Assembly: GCF_003086295.3 (NCBI RefSeq)
Contig: NC_092044.1
Span: 5,544,843 to 5,608,842, forward strand
Direction: 5' to 3'
Length of the DNA: 64,000 nucleotides
From: Arachis hypogaea
Taxonomy: Eukaryota > Streptophyta > Magnoliopsida > Fabales > Fabaceae
The position numbers and the translations under genes are program-made. The notes below the pieces were generated by a model, which saw nothing but the letters and a program-made list of their open reading frames with translations, had not been told where the DNA came from and did not search any database. Shown here piece after piece: positions 12,343 to 23,926 of the stretch; the first letter of the stretch is position 1, and each line of letters opens with the position of its first letter.

Positions 12343-15313
12343 TTACTCTATGTGCATGCCACCCCGATCTGACGATGACAGCATGCTGCCCTGAAGCTGC
12401 TCCATGACCTTAGTAGCTTGTTCAACTTCCTGTAAAAGAATAAAGGTTAGTAAATTGACAAGGAGTAAGCAAGCAAAATTTACTACACTGACCAACAGGG
12501 GATTGAACAAGAACTATGACCCACATCAAAATCAGCAAATGCAACCGGCATTCCTCCTCTAGAACGCATTTTGACCATGTTGAATCCAGCATACCTGGAA
12601 AATGGATTTAAGACATTAAAGCTCAATAGTAAAAACTCAAAATCAAGTGAAAGATGAACATTGCAAGATCAAGATATAACAAGAACCAGTAGGTCCAGCA
12701 CTGCTGCAATATGAACAACTTTACTATAGACACAACAACTCACACTGAGAAAGTTTGTCTCAGTTCATCTTCAGTGCAGTTTGGACCAAGATTTGCAATG
12801 AAGAGAGTAGAGCATGGTCCTCCATCAGGACCCCTTTCATGCTGCTCCTACAGAAAATTTGGAAGAATTAAATATAGACGTTTCTAATGAGAAATGGAAG
12901 TAAAATCTTTTACATGCTAGGCAGTAATGAACATGATTGTTTATTTGAGTTAATTTATGATATTATTTAAACAAGTTTACTCAAATACGAACTCCTTTTG
13001 AAAGAGAAAATTGTACAAGTTCAATTGGTAAACTATTTATTGCACAATTGCGGTCACGAGTCTAAATATTTACACTTGATTTGTACTCAAAATGTATAAT
13101 TTGGACACTTTTGTCGGGTACTTGATTTGACTTGTTTATGTTATGTATTGATCTATCTACATGTTTTTGTTACAAGGCTGAAATTGTTCAATTAGGGAAG
13201 TCCAATGCACAAACATCCCGTGTTAACACAAGGTTTAGAGAAGGGTCCTACCCAAAGGTATAATGTAAACAACCAAACTTGATAATTGTATGAACAATAA
13301 TAAATTGTTCAAGAGTTTCTAGGACATTTTTTTTAAATAACAAAGTTTAAGCATGCAGAATATCAAAACTTCTTGTTTGAAAACCAAGGTATTGAACTCT
13401 GTGCATCATATAGAGTGGGACAAATATTGGCTGTTCTACACAGAGGCAGTAAGCTGAAAAGTTCCAATCTATTGTGGGTTCTCATTCACTTACCGCAGAC
13501 ACAGCACTGTCAGAGCCAAACTTAATCTCACTGCTGCAAACAATTAGAAAACATAAAGAGTTAGGGAATAAGGAACCACCCGGGTATTCAAAACATTTAG
13601 GATATTTTTATCACTCAGTACATTTGTGTCAGCAATATGCAAAATCACGAAATAGTGACTTGTAGTAAACTGTACTTTTGACCTTTTAGTGGTTGCTAAA
13701 TCACCATGGCTGCCACCACTTCCTGATGGTTCATCAGGATCACTGTCACCTAATGTGCAAGAACATGCAGGTGAGCCACAAATACAAGAGGGACAAGAAT
13801 ATGTAACATAACTTTGTAGTCCTCCCCTAATTTCCTTTCTTCATCTCACTAATCCAATTTGAATAGGAAAGGGAAGTGTAGCGCATCATATAATTCATTA
13901 CATGGGAATCATATATCTACTTTGCTTTGAACTTATAATGAAGCAACATTACCATCATCACTTGATGACCCTTGCACATCAGCCTCTCCTTTAGACCGTT
14001 TATCTATAACAACATAGGCTCCGCTACCTGAGCAAGACAAATAGTCCAATGAACATATTGGAATGTAAAAACAACTCCATTTCTCCACAATTTATCAACC
14101 TAAATGAATACATATAAATTTTTATGTTGGACAGAACCGAAAATATTAATGTTTTTCATTTTCATATCTCACAAGTAAGCATAATGTATATACCTGGCTT
14201 ACGCTTCCTCCTTGAGTTTGACCTAGCAAGTTCAATATGCAAAACAGAACCAGCTTGTGGATCAAATTTCACGCCCTGATGATCGCCCCGTAAGAAAGAA
14301 ATCACATAGGAAACTAATTGTGGACATTTTATCAGTAAAAATACCATCTTTATTCTATCCTCTACTGGACAACTAATTAGAATCACTCATAATACACTAA
14401 CTTCCAGCATTTCCTATCACTACACACACGTCAATTTCATACCATATCTTCACCAACATCATCATAGTCCAAAACAGGGTAGATGATACCATAATCGTAA
14501 GTCTAATGAACTATAAGTGTATCAAATAATTTTCTCACAATGGAAATGAGAATGAACTATCTGCACTACCGTCCTAAACTAATAAACTCCAAATCCTTGA
14601 CCTTCATTTAAAATGGCATAATCTGACCCTAACCACTTACATTTAAAGCGTGCAATGCTGCCATCGCCGATTGATGATTGAAAAAAGTAGCAAACGCAAC
14701 AACCTGAAAAGATTATTGAGTGAATGAGTGAACAACTTTCATTCAGAAACATCAAAAAATTAGATTAAATCCTCACTTAAGCCCTCTGAAACTGTAGTAA
14801 TCACCGATCACTATAGCACTTAACTTAAGCAAATTCACTTATAAACCCTAAAATAGTCCATTACGTGCTTAAATTAGTCTCTAACATTGAATTGGTTAAT
14901 GAAAGTAACATGACATTATATTCTCATTATTCAAATCAATATCAGAGACAGTCATTAGTTTATAATCAAACTTCACGATTTCAATTTCAATAGGACTAAA
15001 GTGAGAAAGTAATATACACAATTCACCGAAATTTCAGTTACAACGGCATCAGTAAAGAGAAGCTTCTTTCCTTCTTTTTTCTTTGTTCTCATTATTATTT
15101 TGAGGAGAATGAAAGGGAAAAATGACGTGCCTGGTTGGCGCGTCCGGTGTACTTAAGCTGGCAGGAGTCGAAGCCGGGGCGACGGCGGAAGAGATTGTGA
15201 ATCTCACGCGCCTTCACGTCGTCTGGGAGGCCCGACACAAACAACGTGTTGATGTGGCTTCGCTCATCCTGCTGCTGGTATGCGTAGTATGGGTCAAAAG
15301 GTTGGTGAGCCAT
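12343..15313 (-). CDS. Two-RRM RNA-binding protein (scw1/RBPMS-like)
   Basis: Nine exons on the minus strand, in transcription order: 15313-15131, 14703-14641, 14275-14194, 14027-13953, 13749-13683, 13530-13494, 12847-12744, 12594-12525 and 12429-12343. They join in frame to 255 residues. RRM1 has RNP2 LFVSGL (24-29) and RNP1 VVAFATF (62-68). RRM2 has RNP2 LFIANL (about 184-189) and ends with PVAFADFD. The linker between them is charged and Ser/Gly-rich (RSNSRRKRKPG, then EPSGSGGSHGD). Plant proteins of this build are annotated 'cell wall integrity protein scw1' or RBPMS-like, and are presumed to bind mRNA. The start MAHQPFDPYYAYQQQDERSH is the only Met before RRM1. Two splicing oddities stand out: the first intron begins GC, not GT, and exon 6 has a tandem NAGNAG acceptor (gcagcag) that could add one residue. 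Confidence 0.9.
13194..13262 (+). repeat. SINE-like dispersed plant repeat (diverged), in an intron of the RRM gene
   Basis: The segment aagtccaatgcacaaacatc, then cccgtgttaacacaaggttt and agaagggtcctacccaaagg, is a degraded version of a motif common in plant genomes (cccggtgcacaaagc...cccgcg...gcagggtccgggaagggc). A better copy lies at 42601-42680 in an intron of the phospholipase D gene. I recognise the motif but cannot name the family with certainty. Confidence 0.5.
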
Positions 15314-16400
15314 TTACCCTCGGAGTTTTCGCAGTCGTGTGTGGCGGCGATGACGGTGGCCGGAGAAAGAGTCGAGAAGAGTGGGAAAATGTTTTCGGTG
15401 GGGACAGGGTTTTTGCTTTGTAGTTACTCAGATGAAACGAAATCCAGGAGCACTGTTAGTACTTGTTTGCATTATTTCCATAAAAAAATATCTTTTTTTT
15501 TTAATTTTTAGTGTGTTTGACAATTTTTTTTAGTAATAATAATAAAAGTATTAAAAAGATAAAAAAAATATTTTTTTCAGAAACTATAATTTATATTTTT
15601 TTTAAAAAAATATTAATAAAAAAATATTTTTTATATAATAAATAAATAAAAAATATTTTTATATTATTAATTATTATACTAAAATATAATTGATTAATAA
15701 AAAAAATTTTATATAAAATAACCAAATATAAAATGACTTTTATTTTTTTATAAATTTTTTTAAAAAAAGATAATTTAAAAAAATATTTTTTTTAAAAGAC
15801 TCATCCAAACATGTTCTTAATGTCATTTACTAGAACTTGCCTTTTCTCATACTAGACGATCTCGTTTGGGCCTTGGAGCATTCGTTTGCCCTTTGTTAAG
15901 AACAAAAACGACATGAAATGATGACTTTTTAGCATTCGTTTGCCCTTTTGATTTTTTAAGGTGAATTTTTTAAGAACGGATTTATCAATTTCAGTGTGAG
16001 AAAGGTGAGAAATGTGTAATTTCTTTTGTTCTTAAGTTTCTAACAAAAAAACAAAGGTGATATTTCAGTTGATACTTTACTCTCTTCTATCATATTGAAG
16101 AAAATTTAGTTTATTTATAGTTTATACTTTATATTTTTTTATTATTTTTTATTTACTTTTTAAATAAAGTATCAAAAGTTGCAGAAGCATTTGATTCTGC
16201 ACATTTGTTTAACTAAATAAAAATAAATAGATTTGTGATCCCTGTTTGAAAATTTTAAACAATATAGAGTTATCAATGATTCATACTTTGTCCATGGTAG
16301 AAATGGCAATACATGTTTACATTGGCATAGTTAGCTTTGTCCTTTCTTGATCTCTTGGATGCATTTTATCTCTTTAGTTTCTTGAAACATGATTTGCAAA
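15314..16400. other. RRM gene 5' leader and promoter, then AT-rich repeat-like DNA
   Basis: Just upstream of the RRM start codon the DNA is GC-richer (to about 15420), as expected for a 5' UTR. From 15480 to 15830 there is a very AT-rich block bounded by gtgtgtttgacaa and catccaaacatgttc. A similar block lies at about 20160-20440, suggesting a diverged AT-rich MITE. No gene was seen. Confidence 0.45.
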
Positions 16401-16407
16401 ACTTCTT

Positions 16408-16907
16408 TTGACTTGCATCATTAATTTTAATTTGGCAGAGGTTATGATACCAGCAGCAATTCCAACTGCCCAATGTTATGATTTAAAAGATGCAGTTAGA
16501 ATAAGTGATCATCTTCTATATATCATTTGGATACTTATAGTAATTGATAGAGCATTGATGCAGTTGATACCTCAAGTTACTTTGAACTTATAGTAATTTT
16601 GGAAGTTAGTTTCGTACTACTCTGCCTTTATATTTTCATGGGCTATGATTTTATCATGCATGTTGTTGTTCCATTTACATTACTTGACATGCTAACCTTA
16701 ACTATTTATTGTTTTCAATTCCCAGCATGGCAGCATATAACACACAGCATGAAAGATCCAAGTATTGTTACATTATAAGTGGATTTACCTATAATGATGA
16801 AGTAAAGCGGAAAATATGGTGGCAATACAAGGTTATTTGTTTATATTCTTTTTTGTTGTTCAGTGTTTTTGTTCAACATTTGATGTATTCCTTTTCCCAC
16901 CTGTTGG

Positions 16908-16957
<50 letters not shown>

Positions 16958-17077
16958 TTTCTTTTGTATTTCCTTAGTTGCCACCAGCAATGCTCATATT
17001 TGTTCAAATCAATTTTGTTTAAACTAAGGATAGATGAAAATTTTCATAGCTTGGAGCAGACAATTTTTCCTTTATAG
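16408..17077 (+). other. Unrecognised possible exon fragments
   Basis: Two short stretches have more coding-like composition than their surroundings. One is at 16436-16593 (containing PAAIPTAQCYDLKDAVRIS). The other is at about 16727-16830 (containing HERSKYCYIISGFTYNDEV), and it ends at a possible donor site (caag|gttatt). Neither matches a family I know, and no continuous gene can be built from them. They may be relics of a gene captured by a mobile element, or chance. Confidence 0.2.
16909..16949. repeat. (TA)n microsatellite
   Basis: About 20 uninterrupted TA units are followed by a T-run. A second TA tract of about 31 bases lies at 36644-36674. Confidence 0.95.
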
Positions 17078-18665
17078 TCTGCTCTATGATTGGTATCTCT
17101 AGAATGATTTTTAGGGTTGTTTTTGTAGAATATCTAAATATAAAAGAAGTGAAAGAATGATAATTTGCTGCATTATGCAAGTGATTAGACTAGTTGTTGC
17201 AATAAGTGTTTGCTGTGTGGGAATTGAAGTGCAGGATGTGGTTTTTGTAGATGGTAATTAAATTGCAAATTGAAATTATAAGTTAGGTAAAATGTTTTAC
17301 TTATGAAAATGACCTCCATTATGAGGGGAATAAAAGTGCATCTCATTTGTCATGAAGATTGTTGCTTGGAAATGCAGGGACAGATTAGTGAATAAACATT
17401 CACTAATTTAACATATAAAGAGCAGGATCCGTTAGAATGATATATCATTTATATTTTATTTATCTTATTGATTTAATTCCATAATTCTTGAATACTTAAT
17501 TCATATGCTATCCTTAACTCATTGGTTATTTTTTTTTTTTTTACTTCAAATTATGGTGTTCATGATGTGCACAGGAGAGTTATTACACTCTGATTTAAAT
17601 TCTATTCGGTCATTTTGAACTTATTGCCAATTAAACATATCAATTGTTATGTGTTTTTTTTTGGAAGTTTGTATTTTTAATGTTTTAAGGTTCGGGGTTG
17701 ATATAAAGAAAGTATGGTGTGTTTTAGTTATATTTAGACTTAGTTTTCCATCAGAGTAAACTCGTTTTGCAAATTTGGAGAAGTGGATGGATAGTTTTTT
17801 TTATGTCAGGTATGTAATGTTTTGAAAACTGTTTTAGACGGTCCCATGTATATATTAAGGTCTTTTATGAATTTGTTCTTTTTTTAGTCATTCTATTAGT
17901 AGGTCTCTTTTGTGATAATTTTATGTTTTATCTTTCTAAGTATGACCTAATTAAGTATACACTTTTGATTAATTAATTTAATAAAATAATTTTAAAATTA
18001 TATTCATATTTTTTAAAATTAATTAACGAAAACTAAATTCAAAAAAACCAATTTTTAATTGATTAATTAAAACTAAAATCAAATTTTAAAAATTTTAATT
18101 TTATTTTTTTAGATTAAAACTCAATTTTAAAAAATAATTCTTTTTAGAAAACTGATTTCTTGGTCTAAAAATCGGTTTTATTTGTTAAAAAATCAGTTTT
18201 TTTATTCAAAAATCAGTTTTTTTTAAATTAGTTTTTATTTTTATAACCAATAAAAAACTAATTTTTAAATTTTATAACTGGTTAATAACTAATTCTATCA
18301 TATAAAATCAATTTAATTAATTTATCAAAATTAAATTTTTAATTAGATAAAAAATAGATTTGATTTTTAAATCCGTACATCTAATTATCTAAGTATCTTT
18401 CAAAATTATCCATCATTCAGTCTTTAAAAGAAAAAAAAAACTAAAAAATAAATAACTTCTTATGAAAATAGATATTTAAATTATTTAAATAAAAAAACTG
18501 ACTAAAACTTGAACATTTAAAGTCCTAAAGGCTGAATTAACCAATTCCCTTCATTCTCCTCTTCCTCTTTTCCGACGCATAAGAAGAGCAGATACGGGGG
18601 TAAGGTTGAGAGTATAAGGGTAGAAGTAAATAAAGTAGAATTGCAAGTGAAGTCTGCATATAATA
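17078..18665. other. AT-rich intergenic DNA
   Basis: No coding frame was found. Between about 17980 and 18370 the sequence alternates short blocks such as ttaattaa, aaaatcagttttt and its complements. This looks like a decayed inverted-repeat element, but I could not define its ends. Confidence 0.4.
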
Positions 18666-19220
18666 ATGGCTCAGCCTTCTGGACGCTGTACATGTTATTG
18701 TTTCTTGAGTTGGTATCCAACAGCAGCATTCCTGATGATGTTTGCTTTGATAGTTATTGTCGGGGTTCTATCAAACCTTGTCCCAGATAAGATTGTCGAC
18801 AATGTGGCGTTGGCGTGGGCTCTCGGTATATTTTTTGTTATTAATCTTTTGGTTCTTATACCACAGGCAGTAGGGTACGTATTGGACGAAGACGAGAAGA
18901 ATGAGACGGCAGAGGCTCAAATTAAACGTAATGTGAAGGTGGTTACGGCTCCAACTCCACAAGTGATGGTAAGCATTAGCACAGTGAAGGAGACGCAGCA
19001 GACAAGGTCACAAATTAAAAACTCTAATCATTCAGAGCCAGTTACACACAGCTCTGTAGGCGTAAACCTCCTGGTCACCACTACTGTAAGGGTAGTGCCT
19101 AGAACAGCAGAACAAGAACCAAAACCAGATCCACATCTAAAGTCCGGGATAGCCACGGTAGCCACCAAGAAAGCCTTGCCGCCTGTCAGAAGTGGAGAAG
19201 GAAAACGAGACCAAAACTGA
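18666..19220 (+). CDS. Unrecognised small protein with two predicted membrane segments
   Basis: A single frame of 184 residues. It has a Cys-containing N-terminus (GRCTCYCF) and two hydrophobic segments: residues 18-38 (around FLMMFALIVIVGVL) and 47-70 (around ALGIFFVINLLVLIPQAVG). A hydrophilic tail of about 110 residues rich in Thr, Val, Gln and Lys follows, with no further hydrophobic segment. The DNA is clearly less AT-rich than its surroundings and the start follows a typical AT-rich leader (tataataatggc). I do not recognise the family. If real, it would be a small membrane-anchored protein. It could instead be a gene fragment or a lineage-specific orphan; expression data would decide. 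Confidence 0.45.
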   Translation: MAQPSGRCTCYCFLSWYPTAAFLMMFALIVIVGVLSNLVPDKIVDNVALAWALGIFFVINLLVLIPQAVGYVLDEDEKNETAEAQIKRNVKVVTAPTPQVMVSISTVKETQQTRSQIKNSNHSEPVTHSSVGVNLLVTTTVRVVPRTAEQEPKPDPHLKSGIATVATKKALPPVRSGEGKRDQN

Positions 19221-19350
19221 ATGCGCTCTTTGCTTCCACAACTTCACGCTTGTTCCAACTATTTGGCTTCTTCTGTAATCAGCATAAATTCCGCTCTTCC
19301 AGGAGAAAGCGTTTGACAAGTTTCATTTATTATTTTAAATGCGGTGAACA

Positions 19351-19450
19351 TTAGGTGCAGCCGACTTGATTAGTTGAGAATGGTTTGACTTATTTCACTA
19401 AATTTTTATTGCTATCAAATTCACGTGAAGTCGGCTGAATTTTCATCTTT
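19351..19450. mobile_element. Diverged copy of the palindromic MITE at 2075-2220
   Basis: It starts aggtgcagccgacttgatta and ends ttcacgtgaagtcggctgaa, with an inverted-repeat relationship between the ends. The core gtttgactta-tttcactaaatttt matches the same family. It lies about 130 bp downstream of the small membrane protein gene. Confidence 0.65.
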
Positions 19451-21752
19451 AAATATTTGGTGGAATAGATCTTTGTTTTTTTTGTTTTGTTTTCATTTGA
19501 ATTAGTTTAATGAGAATAAAATTTGTCATTTTCTTTTTTGAACTACCATGATCATTGTTTGCTAGTCGCTACCCATACGTGCACTATTATGTCACTCTTG
19601 TACAAAAAGTTATGAAACTCCTTTTTTTTTTCTTTTTTGGTCATGGGTTCGAAACTTCTTGAGAACTAAATTTTATATAAAAACTCCCAATTAACAGAAG
19701 GCATTTTAATATACTATAAATATAAAATTGTTTTATATATACATTTAATCACACAATATCACATTAGTTATTAGTACTAAACAATCAATACATTAAAATT
19801 AAACTCTTTATTTTATATTTTTTTATTTTTTTAAGAATCTCTTAACATAGAAAGATATCATTATATCGTTGATCTTAGTTTCTGTATTTGTACTCTCAGA
19901 CATAATTGTCTATTACAGATAGACTTTCTTTTTTTTTTTCACCAGTTGATTTCATAGATATTTTCACTCCTTTTTAAAATTATTTTTTTTAATATAAAAC
20001 ATTCTTTCTCAAATCTCACACATAACAGCTACAAATCTATCCAAGTAATATGATTTTAAGAAAGATTTTAAATTTATAAATTTATGTTTATGCCAAACTT
20101 TTATTTCAATTTTATTATGTTTGGGTTTTAGTTTTAACTTCTACAATAGCTATGGATCCAAGGATTTGCAATATGCTTTAGTGGTTATTTGAACACTATT
20201 AAGTCATTAAAAAAATTGATAAAAGGATATTTTTTATTTTTTAATATATTTGTATAATTTTTAAAAAAATATTTTTAACATAAAAAATAAATAATATTTT
20301 GTATATTATTGTACTCAAACATATTTATTAAAAGATTAAATATTTTTATATGAGATATCATTATTTTTATTTTTGTAAAAAATCTTTTTAAAAAAATAGA
20401 AAAAAAAATCTTTTTCTAAGATCTCTTAAAATGGTTAACTTTTATTAACAATGGAAAAGTTTTACAAGAAACAATGGAATAAACAATCATTTTAAAGAAA
20501 CTCATAAAGAAATAAGATTTAGAACTAGTTGAAAAAGAGAACAGAAACTGAAATGTTTAAATGTTGAAAAATAAAAAAGTGATATCGGAAATGAACATGA
20601 TATAAGAACTTAAAGCAAGTAAAATAGAAATGGCACCTTATTGTTCCTTCTTAGTCCTGTGATATGGGAGTCTTCAAAGAGCAAAGAGGGATAGTGTGTG
20701 ATGCAATTTCCAATAATCTTCATCTCTATTTATAGGCTAGCTCCTTAGTTCAAAATGATTTTTCTTAGTGGTCAAATACACTTACCTACTTACGTTCTGA
20801 TCCCCTCCTTGAAGGTCAAATAATTCAACCCACATTCTAATTTTAACTCCCCGCTACTTTTAGATCGCTGCGTTCAAGTTTTGAATTTGAGCTGTTTTTA
20901 TTTATAATCCTTGCCTTCAAAATATAACATTTGTGAAATTGGTCAAGTCTTCTTATTGCATCTAGCCTCCTTTAATAGCATCCTCGATCTATGTGATTCT
21001 CGACTCTCCTTTCTTCGATTCACATTCATTTTCCCGAGTCAATATATACTTCTTGCTTACACAAGTGTTTCCATAAGAAGATGGTTCCTTCCACTTGTTT
21101 GTTGTGTGAAGGAACCATGTACGAAAGTTTTCCTTTCTTTTTCTTTCCATCCACATCCTTTCCTTCGACCCAAAGTCCTTCTCCAACTATCTCACTTGCA
21201 AACTTTTCAAATTCTGAAATTGAGGTAAATATCATTTCAGTACTTGAAAATTTTAAAAATTGACTTAAAAAAAAATAATTTTAACAAGAGTGATTGATCG
21301 TCAACTAAGTTATTTAAAGTTAAGGTTAAATATTCATGTATTAGTTAACGATTATCATAATTATAAAAAGGTGAGTTCTTTGGTGGCATGGTTTTGGATG
21401 GCTAAAAATACCTATGTGTTGACTGGCAAATAACTTTGCAACATATGACATGTATGGCAACCCGTAGAATAGTGTACTAAAGGAAGAGTGTGGTAAACGA
21501 CAAATATGAATTTTATTGCAATGGCAAATATGAAAATTGGCTTCCAGAAAAGGAGTTTTATTGAGGTGGGCTATTTGAGGGGATTGAAAAATAAAAAGGT
21601 CTGGAACTAAAAAAGGATTGACCAATAATAGGAAAAAGTGGTATTAAATAATTAAAAGGATGCAGCAAGTCACTGATAAGTTATAAATCCTTAAATGAAA
21701 TTGAGTATCGTAATAAATTACTTTTTAATTTATTAGATTAAGAGATACTTTA

Positions 21753-21783
<31 letters not shown>

Positions 21784-22565
21784 ACGATATAATAAATAAT
21801 TTATTTAACTGTTTGTAATATTTTGTTAAGTTAATGCAATTTGTAACAAATAATAAATTAAATCATATTTGTTATAAAAAAAATCTATCTATATATTTTG
21901 TTTTTTTTTAACTTCAATAAAAAAACACAATTTATTCCATTGATTATTTCAGGTGGGATCGATGGAGACATAAACATAAACCAATACTAAAAAACTAGAA
22001 ATTTATATAAATGAATATCATTTCATCCTAACTTTATGTTATCGACTACAAATAGGTATCTTAATTTATATAGAGTATTTTATTCAAATATTGTTATTAT
22101 AAAACAAAATATTTATATTATTAATATTATATAAAATAAAAAATAGTTTAATTTATTTTACAATGATATTTATTTTAGAATTATTTTGAATTATAAAATA
22201 TTTTAATATTTTTATTATTTGTATAATAAATTATAAGTATTATTTATCTTTTAATTTATTTAAATTATAACTATGTACGAATGAAGTATATATTTTGTAA
22301 ATAAATGAAAAATTAATATTTATGTGCGTTTAAGAATATATTCAACATTTTTTTTACTTATTATTCTAGGTAAATGTACTTTTCAATTAAATTATATTTA
22401 TTTTTATTTTAAAAATCTTTATTACACTTTTTATTTTTATTTTTATCTTATTTGTTAAGTAAACATTTTATAAATTTTAAAATGAAAATTGTATTAAATA
22501 TTGTTTTTTGATATGAATTTGTTGATTAACAGTATAATTGGTAATTCAATGTAAAATAATATATA
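19451..22565. other. AT-rich intergenic DNA
   Basis: No gene was found. An AT-rich MITE-like block lies at about 20160-20440, similar to 15480-15830. A short hairpin (ggttccttcc ... gaaggaacc) lies at about 21081-21116, and an (AAT)n tract at about 21757-21780. The frames between 20900 and 21625 are not supported by any recognisable motif. Confidence 0.45.
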
Positions 22566-22760
22566 GAGTAAAGTATCGTTTTTGTCCCCAACGTTTGGGG
22601 TAAATTCTATTTGTGTCCCTAACGTTTAAATCGAAAGGTCCGATTTGTATTTTTTATTTTTTTATTTTTAAAAATAAAAATCAGACGGTCTGATTTCAAT
22701 ATTAATTTTTTTTTATTTTTAAAAACATAAATCGGACAGTCCGATTTGTGATTGTTGGTT
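22566..22760 (+). repeat. Partial copy of the 51053-51583 MITE end, joined to a palindromic cggtccg-type repeat
   Basis: The start, gagtaaagtatcgtttttgt, followed by ccccaacgtttggggtaa, matches the terminal inverted repeat of the complete MITE at 51053. After about 75 bp it changes to a different repeat that carries tcagacggtctga and atcggacagtccgat, short near-perfect palindromes. No matching right end was found nearby, so this is a truncated or chimeric copy. Confidence 0.65.
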
Positions 22761-23917
22761 TGAAAAATAAATCAAATTAGAGGCATTGATTTGTCTTAAC
22801 CATAGCAAGATAAAGCACCTCTCTTCTCACACCATTTTGAGATACACTCCTCTCTCTCACAAAAAAAAATTAGCGATTTTTTTATCGATTTTCAATTAGA
22901 TCGATTCGACCGACCTATTCCATATCATTTTAGAACCATAAAAATTACTCAAAAAAAGGATTTTTAGTATCAAAATTATTAAAACAAATTAATTTTTATA
23001 ATATTTAAAAAAAGATCAAATTATTTTTGTAAAAAAATTAATATATTCTTAAATTATCTTCTCATTTTTTTTCTTTTTTATGGACATATATTATACTCAA
23101 ATTTTTATTCATTTATAATTATCTATATAACCAATTTAGCATTAATAAATAATTCCATTATTTCATTGCACTTCCAAAAACTAACAAAACATCATATCGT
23201 CATCATAGTGATGAAGAGATAAATAAATCATAAAATAATTATTGTATAAATCACAAAATAAATATCATAGTACTTTAATTTATTACAAATAATAATAATT
23301 ATATTTTTTTGTGTTGTTGACTCTTTTTGTTTTTGTAATTAGAGTTTATATATGGTGTCTCGATTTTTTTTCCATAACTTAAGTTTTCTTCTGCAAAAAA
23401 TATGTTGTTATTTAATTTTTTTTCTTTTTGGTATTATTTAAATTGAACTTTTTCGAGCTCGTTAATGTGTACTTGGATATTTCTTTGTAGAAGAACAATT
23501 TTTGATATTAGTCTCTTTTTTATAAAATAAAACTGTTCTTATTTTTCGAAAATTTATATTATGCATTTTAGAATAATTTGTATACATAATTATGTCTACA
23601 AGAGATAAATAAATAAAAAATAATTTAAGGGTATATTTATGTTATTTTTTTTAAATTTGATCTTTTTTCTTAAATATTTTATAAATTAATCCTTCTTAAT
23701 AATTTTAATACTAAAAATCTTTCTTAATAAATAAACATCTCTAACAATTTTTTAGAATAATTTTCTCTTTTATTTATTTAGCATTGATTTTAGAATTAAT
23801 TACTAAATTGTTACTGTTTTGAAACATATTATTTAGCTGGTAGCTTTTGGCAATAAAAAATATTATTTATATACTAAAATCAACTACTAAAATTAATCAT
23901 TATGTATTTAACTATTT
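22761..23917. other. AT-rich intergenic DNA
   Basis: No gene, RNA or defined repeat was recognised in this stretch. Confidence 0.45.
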
Positions 23918-23926
23918 ATATATATG

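Noticed and set aside
15122..15511. 129-residue + frame
   Set aside because: It is antisense to exon 1 of the RRM gene, which has a clear RRM on the other strand.
20911..21625. Several frames of 60-105 residues on both strands
   Set aside because: There is no recognisable motif. The composition is that of the surrounding AT-rich DNA, and the frames overlap one another in shadow fashion.
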